From positions 62,001-126,000 of the forward strand of contig NZ_BFBB01000005.1 of assembly GCF_003114855.1 (NCBI RefSeq): DNA of 64,000 nt. Direction: 5' to 3'. Positions 17,820-25,771 of this stretch are shown here, one piece after another. The stretch is from Leptospira ryugenii. GTDB taxonomy: Bacteria; Spirochaetota; Leptospiria; Leptospirales; Leptospiraceae. How positions within the stretch are numbered: the stretch's first letter is position 1; each line of letters starts with the position of its first letter. The notes under the pieces were generated by a model. The model ran no database searches. It saw only the letters and a program-made list of their open reading frames with translations, and was not told the origin of the DNA. The position numbers and the translations under genes were made by a program.

Positions 17820-18998
17820 CTAACGTTCGTTTAATTTCTCTTTTAGCATTTTGGCGGCAAGAGCAAAGCCGCCATCGGCTCCATCTACAAAATGAACTTC
17901 TTGGGACTCACCAGCTTTTAGAATGCAGGTCATGAGAGAACGGTCCGAAACGTGGATGCCATATTGGATTTGTTTCTGTAGGGTGAGCTCATCCAAAAAC
18001 AAAGTAAGCGCTTCACGGTTCTTTTTGCTTCCATTCATAACCATCTTTAATGTTCCATCAAATTTACGAAAATCTGCCGACATGACCTGGTAAACTTTCA
18101 GCTGGTCCAATCGGTAATGGGCCGATCGAAGAGGAACATGAAAGTGCATGGCAAACCGCACGACCCATGTTTCGAATTTTACCTTCAACCATCTTAGAAA
18201 AAAGAAAAGGTTTCGTTTGCCACCTGAGTGCGCAAGTGCCTCTTTTTCCAAATATTCACCTGTTGCTGTTTCCAAGGTCTCCACTGCAATCGGATGATAA
18301 TCCTCTTCTTCTCCAAACTCTGTTCGAATGAAATTTAGGACGCGAGTCACTAAGCGAGATGCTTTCGTATAATCTTTGTCAAGTGGCTTTAAGATTAAAC
18401 TTATGACCTCTCCTTTCCTACTTGGGATATCTTCCCAACGACATGTAAAACCAGTAAAATCTGCCGAGGTAATCTTTTCCGTTTCTCGCACCAGGTAAGA
18501 CTCATCCTCCCCTTGTTTGACCCAAGCCTCTGCTAAGACCAAACCGTCCCCAAAAATAGAACATTGATTGTAGTGTGGAGATGCATTGAACTTGCTCACA
18601 AAGAGTTGGGCCCCTTTTTCGTATAAGGCCTGTACGGGGACAATCCCTGCTCGAAGTTCCAATCCGAATGTTTGTCTTACCTTGCCTATGGTATCCGCGA
18701 TGGCCGATCGAATCGGAAATAGAAAGTGAACGGGTAACAAAAAGGTTACACCATCACCTCCAAACACGAAGGGGAAGTCCATATGCCCATATACATTTGC
18801 GACTGCAATTGCGGTGAGACCACCGGCCGTATTCACATCTTTATAACGACCTTCTTCGATCGCCTTTGTCGATCCTGCGATATCTGTGATGAGAATAAAC
18901 CAGTCATCTGGTACTGGAACAAAGGAAACCTTTTCAAAACTAGATTTGAAATTGGGATTGGGAGGAAGGGCTTGGTAAAATGAATCCACAGTATTCAT
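17820..18998 (-). CDS. DUF3095 family protein, class III nucleotidyl-cyclase-like
   Basis: 392 residues. The N-terminal 150 residues resemble a class III adenylate/guanylate cyclase catalytic fold: FILITDIAGSTKAI with a metal-site Asp, and FVFGGDGVTFLLP with the second Asp in the G-G-D-G turn. The rest matches DUF3095 proteins. Whether cyclic nucleotide is made is not established for this family. It is monocistronic, convergent with the DUF1554 gene (7-base gap) and divergent from the GH3 gene; the 76 bases to ATG 19075 must hold both promoters. Confidence 0.8.
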   Translation of the reverse strand: MNTVDSFYQALPPNPNFKSSFEKVSFVPVPDDWFILITDIAGSTKAIEEGRYKDVNTAGGLTAIAVANVYGHMDFPFVFGGDGVTFLLPVHFLFPIRSAIADTIGKVRQTFGLELRAGIVPVQALYEKGAQLFVSKFNASPHYNQCSIFGDGLVLAEAWVKQGEDESYLVRETEKITSADFTGFTCRWEDIPSRKGEVISLILKPLDKDYTKASRLVTRVLNFIRTEFGEEEDYHPIAVETLETATGEYLEKEALAHSGGKRNLFFFLRWLKVKFETWVVRFAMHFHVPLRSAHYRLDQLKVYQVMSADFRKFDGTLKMVMNGSKKNREALTLFLDELTLQKQIQYGIHVSDRSLMTCILKAGESQEVHFVDGADGGFALAAKMLKEKLNER

Positions 18999-19074
18999 TA
19001 GACGGATTGGAAAACAGAATCAAGGATTTCTTTCTTGTCAAGAGCCTTGCCTGGTGCAGATTGATACCATATAT

Positions 19075-20835
19075 ATGAACTCAATTTTACTTAGAATTGC
19101 CTTCTCTCTTTTTTTAATGTTTGGGTTTGTCGGTTCCTCTTACTTCTTTAGCTTTTATTTGTCAGAATTGGAAGCAAATGATCGCGAAGGATTTCTCACG
19201 AAAAAAGCTTGGGACTTCACAAATAGTTTGTCAGACGAAGATCTCGTGGGCCAAACCATCCACATTGCCATCCCTGCCAAAACTGTCGATGCAGTGGCTC
19301 TCACTGAAATACAAAAAACACGCCCTGGCGGAATCATATTATTTGGAAAAAATTTAGGAAAACGTGAGGAAATCAAAGATCTTACGGCTAACCTACAAAA
19401 GGTGGCCAAAGAAGAATCACTTCATCCATTTCTAATCTCGACGGACCAAGAAGGAGGACGTGTCTTCCGAGTACAAGATGGAGTCACAGCCTACCCTGGT
19501 GCCATGGCAGTCGGTCAAACTGGAAACGAAGTATGGGGCAATACGGTTGGCTTTGTTACATCTTATGAACTCAAAGAGTTGGGTATCAATTTTCTCTTTG
19601 CTCCCGTCTTAGATATCAACAACAATCCTTTCAATCCAGTTATCAACACACGTTCGTTTGGTTCCGACCCTGAACGAGTGAGTAATGTCGCTGTTGCCTA
19701 TGAGGCTGGCGCTAGAAAGGGAGGTGCCTTGCCTGTCATCAAACACTTTCCAGGACACGGCGATACAAACGTGGATAGCCATTTGGGTTTACCCATCATC
19801 AAAAAAACCCTCTCCGAATTGGAAACTTTGGAGTTGGTCCCCTTCAAAAAAGCTATCGATTCAGGCGCAGAGGCAGTTATGTCGGCACATATCGTGTATC
19901 CCTTGATAGACGAAAAATACCCCGCAACCTTATCCAAAAAAATACTAACAGGCATTCTACGAGAAAAACTCAAATTTGAAGGTATCATCATCACCGACGC
20001 TATGGAAATGCATGCCATTTCAAAAAATTTCGAAAAAGAAAGGCCTGGCGTCCTAACTTTACAAGCAGGTGCAAACATTGTGCTTCTAACAAGTTGGGGA
20101 GAAACTGCGCGCAAATTCAAAGACCAAATCTTGACTGCTTATCGAGCAGGTGAGTTTATAACAAAAGGTCCAGATGGCATAGAACGAAATGTTCTCAAAG
20201 AGGCGGTATTTAAACAAATCCGTAAAAAAATTGAGATGGGACTATACGATGCCAACTCTATCCAACCAGAACTTGTAAACGAAAATCAAAACTTAAAATC
20301 CTTTTTAGAGGCTAAAGAAAGAGAAAGACGAGATCTCTTTTTAGAATTGCAAAAATCAGATTTTTACTTGAAAGAAATTACCAGAGGTTCCATCCGAGCC
20401 TACCCTCAAGGAATACCCGAACGAAAAGATTTTTTAAGTAAATCCATCCGATTTGTAAAAAACCCATTCCTTCAAAAATCCTTGGAGGAAGTAAAATCTG
20501 GGGATATAAAATCGATAGGACAATTGGCAAAATCAAAAGATTTTACCTATTTTTTATTTGATTCCTCTTCCGAAAAAGAAATTGAATCAATTGCAAAACT
20601 TGCCAAAAAATATCCTAACAAGTCTTTTGTGGTTTTCCATGGTGGCACACCCTTTGTGAAATTACCACAACTACCAAATCTAAATTACGTTTTGTCCTTT
20701 TCATTGACGCAAGAATCCTGGAAGTCGATGGGTGAAGTGTACAAAGATGGCAAATCCATCAAAGCTGCTGAGCTCATTTTACTACCCAAGGATGGAAAAA
20801 CACCTACACTTGGTGCCTTTCCAGGTGGAATTTAG
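19075..20835 (+). CDS. Glycoside hydrolase family 3, NagZ-like beta-N-acetylhexosaminidase
   Basis: About 586 residues from ATG 19075; an in-frame GTG at 19054 would only add a poor N-terminus. An N-terminal membrane helix or signal (4-30) is followed by the GH3 barrel: GGIILFGKNLG, STDQEGGRVFR, the KHFPGHGDTNVDSHLGLP loop carrying the acid/base His-Asp dyad of NagZ enzymes, and the nucleophile in IIITDAMEMHAIS. A C-terminal region of about 220 residues follows. NagZ proteins release GlcNAc from muropeptides in the cytoplasm; the N-terminal helix here suggests a periplasmic or membrane-bound enzyme acting on cell wall or host glycans. Convergent with the PilZ-like gene, overlapping it by 4 bases. 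Confidence 0.85.
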   Translation: MNSILLRIAFSLFLMFGFVGSSYFFSFYLSELEANDREGFLTKKAWDFTNSLSDEDLVGQTIHIAIPAKTVDAVALTEIQKTRPGGIILFGKNLGKREEIKDLTANLQKVAKEESLHPFLISTDQEGGRVFRVQDGVTAYPGAMAVGQTGNEVWGNTVGFVTSYELKELGINFLFAPVLDINNNPFNPVINTRSFGSDPERVSNVAVAYEAGARKGGALPVIKHFPGHGDTNVDSHLGLPIIKKTLSELETLELVPFKKAIDSGAEAVMSAHIVYPLIDEKYPATLSKKILTGILREKLKFEGIIITDAMEMHAISKNFEKERPGVLTLQAGANIVLLTSWGETARKFKDQILTAYRAGEFITKGPDGIERNVLKEAVFKQIRKKIEMGLYDANSIQPELVNENQNLKSFLEAKERERRDLFLELQKSDFYLKEITRGSIRAYPQGIPERKDFLSKSIRFVKNPFLQKSLEEVKSGDIKSIGQLAKSKDFTYFLFDSSSEKEIESIAKLAKKYPNKSFVVFHGGTPFVKLPQLPNLNYVLSFSLTQESWKSMGEVYKDGKSIKAAELILLPKDGKTPTLGAFPGGI

Positions 20836-21977
20836 TGAAGTAATTCCCTTGAGCCTCCACGCTTCTTGATCTCTTCGTACATGAGTTTACGCAAGGATTC
20901 GTCTGCGTCGACAAACCGTAAGAGGTAGAGATCGGACTTCTGTTTTACAGGAAACATCTTGCCTCTTACATCCACTGTGGGTCCATCTGGGAAAGTAAAA
21001 TGAACTTCCCAGAGGTCTTGGTGCTTCCAAACATCATGCGAGACTGTCGGTGGAAATTCAAAAGTAAGTCCACGATCCGTGATCCTTTCCGAAATGGCAG
21101 TAAAGGATCTAGGAGTTTCTTTCATCTTAAATCGCTCTTCTTTTCCTTGTTTTTGTTCTTTGGCAATTCTTTTTAAGAGCTCAATTTGACGGTCAATGTT
21201 TTCCTCTGAAAGCAAAAGTTTATTTTTATCGAGGAGGAGATTTTCTTTTTCATTTTCTTCGTGAGGCCAAGGTGAAATGATCAATGTGTACTTAGCAGGT
21301 AACATTAAATGTGCTTCGCCTTTTTTCTCAACGGGAGCAGTTAGATGAAAGATCAATCCTTTTTCGGTAGACCTAGTTACTTCTCCTGGGAACAGATAAC
21401 CACCGCTATTTGGTCTAAAAACATATAACTTTGCTTTTTTTCCAGGTTCCAAGAAGTCTTTGGATAGAGCTTTCGCAGAAAGAAGGACATCGGAATCTGT
21501 TTTTTGCATGACATAGGTTAATTCTTCGCGACCATCTGCTTCAAGTGCACAGACCTCCCCTACTGTAACATCTTCTAAACTCTGGATTTCCTTTCTGTAT
21601 TCAGCTGAGGAACGAAATAGTTTATCAAATAATTCTACTTCTTTCTCTGAAGGATTTTCTGGAGCACTCAGGAAAAACTTATATAGAGCATTTTTTAACT
21701 TCCCACGGTTTTCTGGGTGTAACAGATATTCTGCGGTTTCTGGTTCTAGCGAATCATAAAAGGCATGAAGGATATTGATCTCTGCTTGGTTACATTTTCT
21801 TGCAATTGCATACTTCAAAAAGTCATTCCAACCAGTAGAAGTTTTCTCCTGTTTGTGGTTCAGGTAGTTCATTACCTTTACGTAAACGAAGGCTGCCAGT
21901 AGTAACAAAAAAAGATAAAAGATGTATATCCCGTGGAAGGTAGGGAAAATCCAAACGACATCAGAGCTTAAAAACAT
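20832..21977 (-). CDS. Membrane-anchored PilZ/YcgR-like protein (tentative)
   Basis: 381 residues: one N-terminal transmembrane helix (about 14-36), a helical region (45-140), then two beta-rich regions. The first (about 145-225) resembles a YcgR-like N-domain (a [18 protein letters not shown] strand set); the second (about 285-375) resembles a PilZ domain with [20 protein letters not shown] and a [12 protein letters not shown] strand. A classical RxxxR...DxSxxG c-di-GMP signature is not fully present, so ligand binding is uncertain. If the assignment holds it may act as a flagellar brake or c-di-GMP effector. Divergent from murA with 45 bases between starts. Confidence 0.45.
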   Translation of the reverse strand: MFLSSDVVWIFPTFHGIYIFYLFLLLLAAFVYVKVMNYLNHKQEKTSTGWNDFLKYAIARKCNQAEINILHAFYDSLEPETAEYLLHPENRGKLKNALYKFFLSAPENPSEKEVELFDKLFRSSAEYRKEIQSLEDVTVGEVCALEADGREELTYVMQKTDSDVLLSAKALSKDFLEPGKKAKLYVFRPNSGGYLFPGEVTRSTEKGLIFHLTAPVEKKGEAHLMLPAKYTLIISPWPHEENEKENLLLDKNKLLLSEENIDRQIELLKRIAKEQKQGKEERFKMKETPRSFTAISERITDRGLTFEFPPTVSHDVWKHQDLWEVHFTFPDGPTVDVRGKMFPVKQKSDLYLLRFVDADESLRKLMYEEIKKRGGSRELLH

Positions 21978-22022
21978 AATTTACTTTTCCTTAGATTCGC
22001 TCATACCAGGTTGGAGGTACTT

Positions 22023-23327
22023 GTGAGTTCATCCTATTTTAAAATTATCGGCAAAAACCCTCTCCACGGGACAGTGATTCCCCAAGGAAACAAAAATGAA
22101 GCCCTCCCACTTCTCGGAGCTCTATTACTCTGGGAAGGAGATGTCCTCTTGGAAAACGTGCCTGCCATTGCAGACGTTCTCAAATTGATGGAGGTTCTAC
22201 GACACATAGGAGTGGAAATCAGCCCCCAAAACGACCCTGGTACGTATCTCTTCCAAAAAAAATCCGTCGTCAAATCCGATTTGCCTTATGAACTCTGCTC
22301 CCAGTTACGCGGAGCCGTCACTTTGGCTGGCCCGATTTTGGCCCGCACAGGCCGCGTTTTTTTACCCAAACCAGGAGGGGATAAGATTGGCCGCCGTAGG
22401 ATGGACACCCATTTACTCGCCCTTGAAGCTTTGGGGGCAAGGATAGAAGTCTTTCCAGATGGCTACGAAATCCAAGCAGACCGGCTAATCGGTAAGGACA
22501 TCTTGCTCGATGAGGCTTCTGTAACCGCTACTGAAAATGCCGTGATGGCCGCCGTATTTGCGGAAGGGACGAGCATCATCCGCCATGCGGCAAGCGAACC
22601 GCATGTCCAGGGTTTGTGTCGCTTCTTGAATGCGGCCGGCGCAAAGATCAAGGGGATCGGTACCAATGTCCTAGAAATCGAAGGAGTCACAAAGCTCCAC
22701 TCTCCCAATGGCCTCCTCAAGCACAGGATAGGCTCAGATTACCTAGAAATCGGTTCCTTCATCAGCCTTGCGGCCGTTACAGGTGGTGAGATCCTTGTGC
22801 GGGATGTGAATTTGGAGGACCTGCGGATGATCCGAATGGTGTATTCACGCCTAGGAATCGAAGTTCGGGCTGTAGAAGGCGGAATCCTCATCCCTCCAGA
22901 CCAAAAAATGGAGATCATTCCAGACTACCATGGAGCCACTCCTAAAATTGATGATGCCCCTTGGCCAGGATTTCCCGCAGATATGACCTCCGTGGCCCTC
23001 GTGACAGCGACCCAATGCAAGGGAACAGTCCTCATCCACGAAAAACTCTTTGAATCTCGCCTCTTTTTCGTGGACAACATCATCGCGATGGGCGCCCAAA
23101 TCGTCCTCTGCGACCCACACAGAGCACTGGTGATTGGTGCCTCTCGGCTGTATGGGCAAAGAGTGGCCAGCCCCGACATCCGCGCTGGTATGGCGATGAT
23201 CATTGCCGCCCTTTGTGCAGAGGGGACGAGCGAGATCCACAACATCATCCAAATTGACCGAGGTTTTGAGTCCATAGACACGAGGCTACGGTCTTTAGGA
23301 GCACGGATTGAAAGGGTCTCCGCTTAG
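22023..23327 (+). CDS. murA: UDP-N-acetylglucosamine 1-carboxyvinyltransferase MurA, Cys-to-Asp variant
   Basis: 434 residues from GTG 22023, chosen because GGAGG (22013-22017) stands 5 bases upstream; a TTG four codons earlier would bury that site. MurA transfers enolpyruvate from PEP to UDP-GlcNAc, the first committed step of peptidoglycan synthesis. The family Lys is in PQGNKNEAL (Lys24), and FPADMTS carries the catalytic Asp. The loop that normally reads P-G-G-C-x-I-G reads PGGDKIG: Asp120 (codon 22380-22382) replaces the Cys that fosfomycin alkylates. Asp variants are known to be active and fosfomycin-insensitive in Chlamydia, Mycobacterium and Borrelia. By eye the gene is more GC-rich than its neighbours. 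A terminator overlaps its stop. Confidence 0.96.
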   Translation: MSSSYFKIIGKNPLHGTVIPQGNKNEALPLLGALLLWEGDVLLENVPAIADVLKLMEVLRHIGVEISPQNDPGTYLFQKKSVVKSDLPYELCSQLRGAVTLAGPILARTGRVFLPKPGGDKIGRRRMDTHLLALEALGARIEVFPDGYEIQADRLIGKDILLDEASVTATENAVMAAVFAEGTSIIRHAASEPHVQGLCRFLNAAGAKIKGIGTNVLEIEGVTKLHSPNGLLKHRIGSDYLEIGSFISLAAVTGGEILVRDVNLEDLRMIRMVYSRLGIEVRAVEGGILIPPDQKMEIIPDYHGATPKIDDAPWPGFPADMTSVALVTATQCKGTVLIHEKLFESRLFFVDNIIAMGAQIVLCDPHRALVIGASRLYGQRVASPDIRAGMAMIIAALCAEGTSEIHNIIQIDRGFESIDTRLRSLGARIERVSA

Positions 23328-23342
23328 GAGGCCTTTTTTTTT
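23315..23342 (+). terminator. Rho-independent terminator embedded in the end of murA
   Basis: GGTCTCC (23315-23321), loop GCTTA, GGAGGCC (23327-23333): 7 base pairs with one G-T wobble, followed by nine Ts. The stop codon TAG (23325-23327) lies in the loop and first stem base. Confidence 0.8.
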
Positions 23343-23348
23343 GCCTTC

Positions 23349-23371
23349 AAAAACCACCTTCGGAAAAAAAT
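23349..23371. repeat. Direct repeat, copy 1 (23 bases, intergenic)
   Basis: Identical over 23 bases to 23609-23631, with further similarity for about 13 bases after it. It contains CCACCTTCGG flanked by A runs. This copy lies between murA and the polyferredoxin start. Confidence 0.85.
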
Positions 23372-23499
23372 GTAACAAAAGTTAGTTTTTTTTCCAAACA
23401 TAGTTTTTGCCACCAAACAGGAAATGTACTCTCCCCCGCCCCAAAATTTAAGGTTCTTTACCTAACTTAGCCGCTTTGCAAGATGCGATTAGAGGGAAA

Positions 23500-24162
23500 A
23501 TGAAACGTAAGGACCTATTCAAAACTGGATTTCAATCTGTCTTTCAATTTGCGTTCGAGAAATCGGACGAAATAGGGCAAGCGATCGAAAAAGTGTGGCA
23601 AGATGAGAAAAAACCACCTTCGGAAAAAAATCTAACAGAGGTTAAGAAAATTTCCGAACCCAAAAAAAAAGCCACCGTCAAATCCCAGTTATTCTCTGGC
23701 CTATCTCTACCTCCCGGTAAGGCGGAAGATTTTTTTTCTCGCTGCACCGGATGCAATGATTGTATTTTTTCGTGCCCTTATACCGTCTTATTCCCTGTTA
23801 ACTCAGAAAAAACAGGACAAAGGTTTCCCTTTTTTGATCCAAATGCGAAGGCTTGCCATCTTTGTAGCGACTGGCCATGTATCCAAGCTTGCAATGAAGG
23901 TGCACTATTAATAGAAAATGTTCAAAAAGAGAATCCAAAGTTTGGAATTGCAAAGCCTTTATCAGAACATTGCATTAATCATAAGACAAATGAAAAAACG
24001 TGTGACGTATGTGAATCAGTTTGTCCAATTGAAAAAACAGTCGTTTTTAAAGGGTTTTTGCCTAGTTTTTCAAAAGCCACTTGCACAGGATGTGGTTTGT
24101 GTGTTGAAGCTTGTCCTAGTTTCCCTAAAGCGATCCAAATCAAAACAAAAAAACAATATTAA
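23500..24162 (+). CDS. Polyferredoxin-type 4Fe-4S protein, NapF/NapG-like
   Basis: 220 residues from ATG 23500, which follows GAGGG; an upstream in-frame TTG is not supported. The first about 75 residues are charged and not iron-binding. Then four Cys clusters follow: CTGCNDCIFSCP, CHLCSDWPCIQAC, an irregular set ending CDVCESVCP, and CTGCGLCVEACP, enough for up to four 4Fe-4S centres. The second cluster with its C-x-x-C-x-x-x-P-C spacing is typical of NapF/NapG/MauM proteins that carry electrons to periplasmic or maturing reductases. No Tat or Sec signal is seen, so it is probably cytoplasmic; its partner enzyme is not in the window. Confidence 0.75.
   Translation: MKRKDLFKTGFQSVFQFAFEKSDEIGQAIEKVWQDEKKPPSEKNLTEVKKISEPKKKATVKSQLFSGLSLPPGKAEDFFSRCTGCNDCIFSCPYTVLFPVNSEKTGQRFPFFDPNAKACHLCSDWPCIQACNEGALLIENVQKENPKFGIAKPLSEHCINHKTNEKTCDVCESVCPIEKTVVFKGFLPSFSKATCTGCGLCVEACPSFPKAIQIKTKKQY
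23609..23631. repeat. Direct repeat, copy 2 (23 bases, inside the polyferredoxin gene)
   Basis: Second copy of 23349-23371, 260 bases away, coding for part of the Lys/Pro-rich linker in front of the iron-sulphur domain. Confidence 0.85.
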
Positions 24163-24277
24163 TGATTTCTAATGTTTGTTTTGTGACACGATCGTTCAAT
24201 ATCTTATGGATAATTACGTAGTAAGCACAGTTGAACATCGAATAACTGCTCCCTTCTAACGCCTAGCGTCAAAAAAT

Positions 24278-24288
24278 AAACTACACAG
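24278..24288. repeat. 11-base direct repeat, copy 1, upstream of a promoter
   Basis: AAACTACACAG, repeated at 24367-24377. The two copies bracket the promoter at 24300-24329 and could be binding sites for a regulator. Confidence 0.4.
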
Positions 24289-24299
24289 AAAAAAAAATG

Positions 24300-24329
24300 T
24301 TGAAATATTACATTGCTAACCGTTATACT
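24300..24329 (+). promoter_or_regulatory. Sigma-70-type promoter of the small Cys/His protein gene
   Basis: TTGAAA (24300-24305), 18-base spacer, TATACT (24324-24329): close to consensus. The predicted leader is about 60-65 bases. The rest of the 237-base gap (24163-24399) holds no ORF; a small ACGC-CTA-GCGT hairpin lies near 24259. Confidence 0.65.
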
Positions 24330-24366
24330 ATGTAGAGATGCAAGTTTACTTGTCTCGAAAGATAAA

Positions 24367-24377
24367 AAACTACACAG
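24367..24377. repeat. 11-base direct repeat, copy 2, in the mRNA leader
   Basis: Second AAACTACACAG, 89 bases after the first and just before the AAAGGA ribosome site of the gene at 24400. Confidence 0.4.
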
Positions 24378-24399
24378 TTGATGAAAGGAAAAGAAAGCT

Positions 24400-24714
24400 A
24401 TGGAACCACTAAAAGTAGGCCCAGGACAAATCGACAAAATCGCGGATGATCTTAAAAAAGATCCAGAGAAGTCTATCGGAAACTATCTGTTCAAAGGATT
24501 CCGAATCCAGATTTCAAAATACAAAGCGTCCGGTGCTGAAAGAGTACAACAGCTTTACAAACGCAGGAGAGCACAAGGTCTCTGCATCGTTTGTGGAACA
24601 AAAGTAACTCGTAAAAACCCACTCACGGGAAAACTCTATCGTCTATGCGATGAGCACCGTGCTCAAATTGACCAAAAGAACAAAGAAAAAGCGAAAGCCC
24701 GCAAAGGCAAATAA
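24400..24714 (+). CDS. Small basic protein with a Cys/His zinc-knuckle-like motif, unknown function
   Basis: 104 residues, no signal or membrane segment. The first 60 residues are Lys-rich and helical; then C-I-V-C, 15-20 residues later C-D-E-H (CxxC...CxxH), which could bind zinc; the tail is a run of Lys, Arg and Ala (KNKEKAKARKGK). The charge and motif suggest nucleic-acid or ribosome binding; that is inference and I do not recognise the family. It has its own near-consensus promoter and a strong terminator, so it is a monocistronic, probably well-expressed gene. Confidence 0.75.
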   Translation: MEPLKVGPGQIDKIADDLKKDPEKSIGNYLFKGFRIQISKYKASGAERVQQLYKRRRAQGLCIVCGTKVTRKNPLTGKLYRLCDEHRAQIDQKNKEKAKARKGK

Positions 24715-24733
24715 GCTTAGATACTTTTGGTGC

Positions 24734-24762
24734 GGGGACGCCAGGTATGAGTCCCCTTTTTT
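24734..24762 (+). terminator. Rho-independent terminator after the small Cys/His protein gene
   Basis: GGGGAC (24734-24739) and GTCCCC (24751-24756) form a perfect 6-pair stem with an 11-base loop, followed by six Ts. Confidence 0.9.
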
Positions 24763-24818
24763 ATTTGGGCTGATAAGTTTTTCTTTACAAGGCTTTTGGA
24801 GCAGGTTCTCTGTAGGGC

Positions 24819-25661
24819 ATGAAGACTCTACGACCATTGTTTGTCCTACCCTTCTTACTCCAGTGCTCGCAAATGATTTGGAAAGAAGCTAGCCTCTCCC
24901 CGCAAGTTGTGCCAACAGATGACCGCCAAACAGCAGTCATAGTTGAAGTAAAGTATGAGGAGAAGGACTCCTGGAACCCTCTCAACGGGACTACCGACAA
25001 ACGTAGATACCATTCCGAGATCCAGGTTTTGAAGAAAGAAACAAACGAGCTTCGTTTGGCTTCGCGCTGGGAAATTCCCTCCTGGACACTCACCGATTCC
25101 GTTTATTACCATTCTGGCAAATCCATTCTCTATGTCTTGCACGGCAAAGACGACGAATATGGCACCTTAAAGCGACGGCTTAGCATCTTTTTACCTGACC
25201 AAACCTCCTTCTCCTATCCAGCTACGCCCGATGACTTAGTCATCTTTCAGATTAGCCCTTCCCCCTCTGGTGACCGATTGGCTCTAGTAACAGCAGTGAG
25301 CAATGAGAACTGGGAGTTTTCTGAATTTGAATTGAGGATCCTTGACCCTAAAAGCCAATCCGTCGAAGTCCATCCGCTCAGTTTTTGGACCGCCTTACCC
25401 TTGTATGGAATCCGGTGGTCAAATGATAGCAAACGTCTCTACATCCGTACGCCAGACCGCGTTCTCCTTTGGGAGGGAAAGGGAAATTTAGCAGAAGCCA
25501 GAGCATATCCAGACTGCTTTTCTCCTTCTACCAATTTTGGAAGCCTAGCATACCGTGACAGCTTCATCGAATCACAAAATCCTTGGAAGGTAAAGTTAGG
25601 AGAGCGAAAACCTGAGGCAAAAATAGTCCAATCCCTCGATGCGATCCGCGTCTGCGATTGA
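24819..25661 (+). CDS. Lipoprotein with beta-propeller-like (TolB/WD-type) repeats
   Basis: 280 residues. A lipoprotein signal (LFVLPFLLQC, Cys16) is followed by repeated four-strand units typical of propeller proteins: strands ending in polar turns with S-P-S-G-D-R-L-A-L-V, W-S-N-D-S-K-R-L-Y-I and G-K-S-I-L-Y-V. This S-x-D-G/S-x-x-L pattern is that of TolB/WD40-like blades. Probably a periplasmic protein-protein interaction or ligand-binding lipoprotein; no catalytic motif is seen. It stands alone between two terminators; only 56 bases separate it from the preceding one. Confidence 0.65.
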   Translation: MKTLRPLFVLPFLLQCSQMIWKEASLSPQVVPTDDRQTAVIVEVKYEEKDSWNPLNGTTDKRRYHSEIQVLKKETNELRLASRWEIPSWTLTDSVYYHSGKSILYVLHGKDDEYGTLKRRLSIFLPDQTSFSYPATPDDLVIFQISPSPSGDRLALVTAVSNENWEFSEFELRILDPKSQSVEVHPLSFWTALPLYGIRWSNDSKRLYIRTPDRVLLWEGKGNLAEARAYPDCFSPSTNFGSLAYRDSFIESQNPWKVKLGERKPEAKIVQSLDAIRVCD

Positions 25662-25675
25662 TTCCCAGACCTTCT

Positions 25676-25703
25676 GCCCTGCTTCTTAAGAACCAGGGCT
25701 TTT
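25676..25703 (+). terminator. Terminator after the propeller-like lipoprotein gene
   Basis: GCCCTG (25676-25681) and CAGGGC (25694-25699) pair perfectly; the inner TTCTTAAGAA is itself self-complementary, giving a 24-base inverted repeat with one C-C mismatch, followed by TTTT. Confidence 0.75.
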
Positions 25704-25771
25704 CTCACGAAATCCCCCAAATGACTTGATTTTATTATGTCACATCAGGACATTTATAGTTTCAGGGCCCT

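Noticed and set aside
22851..23281. Overlapping minus-strand ORFs opposite the end of murA
   Set aside because: Shadow frames of a GC-richer gene; murA motifs settle the strand.
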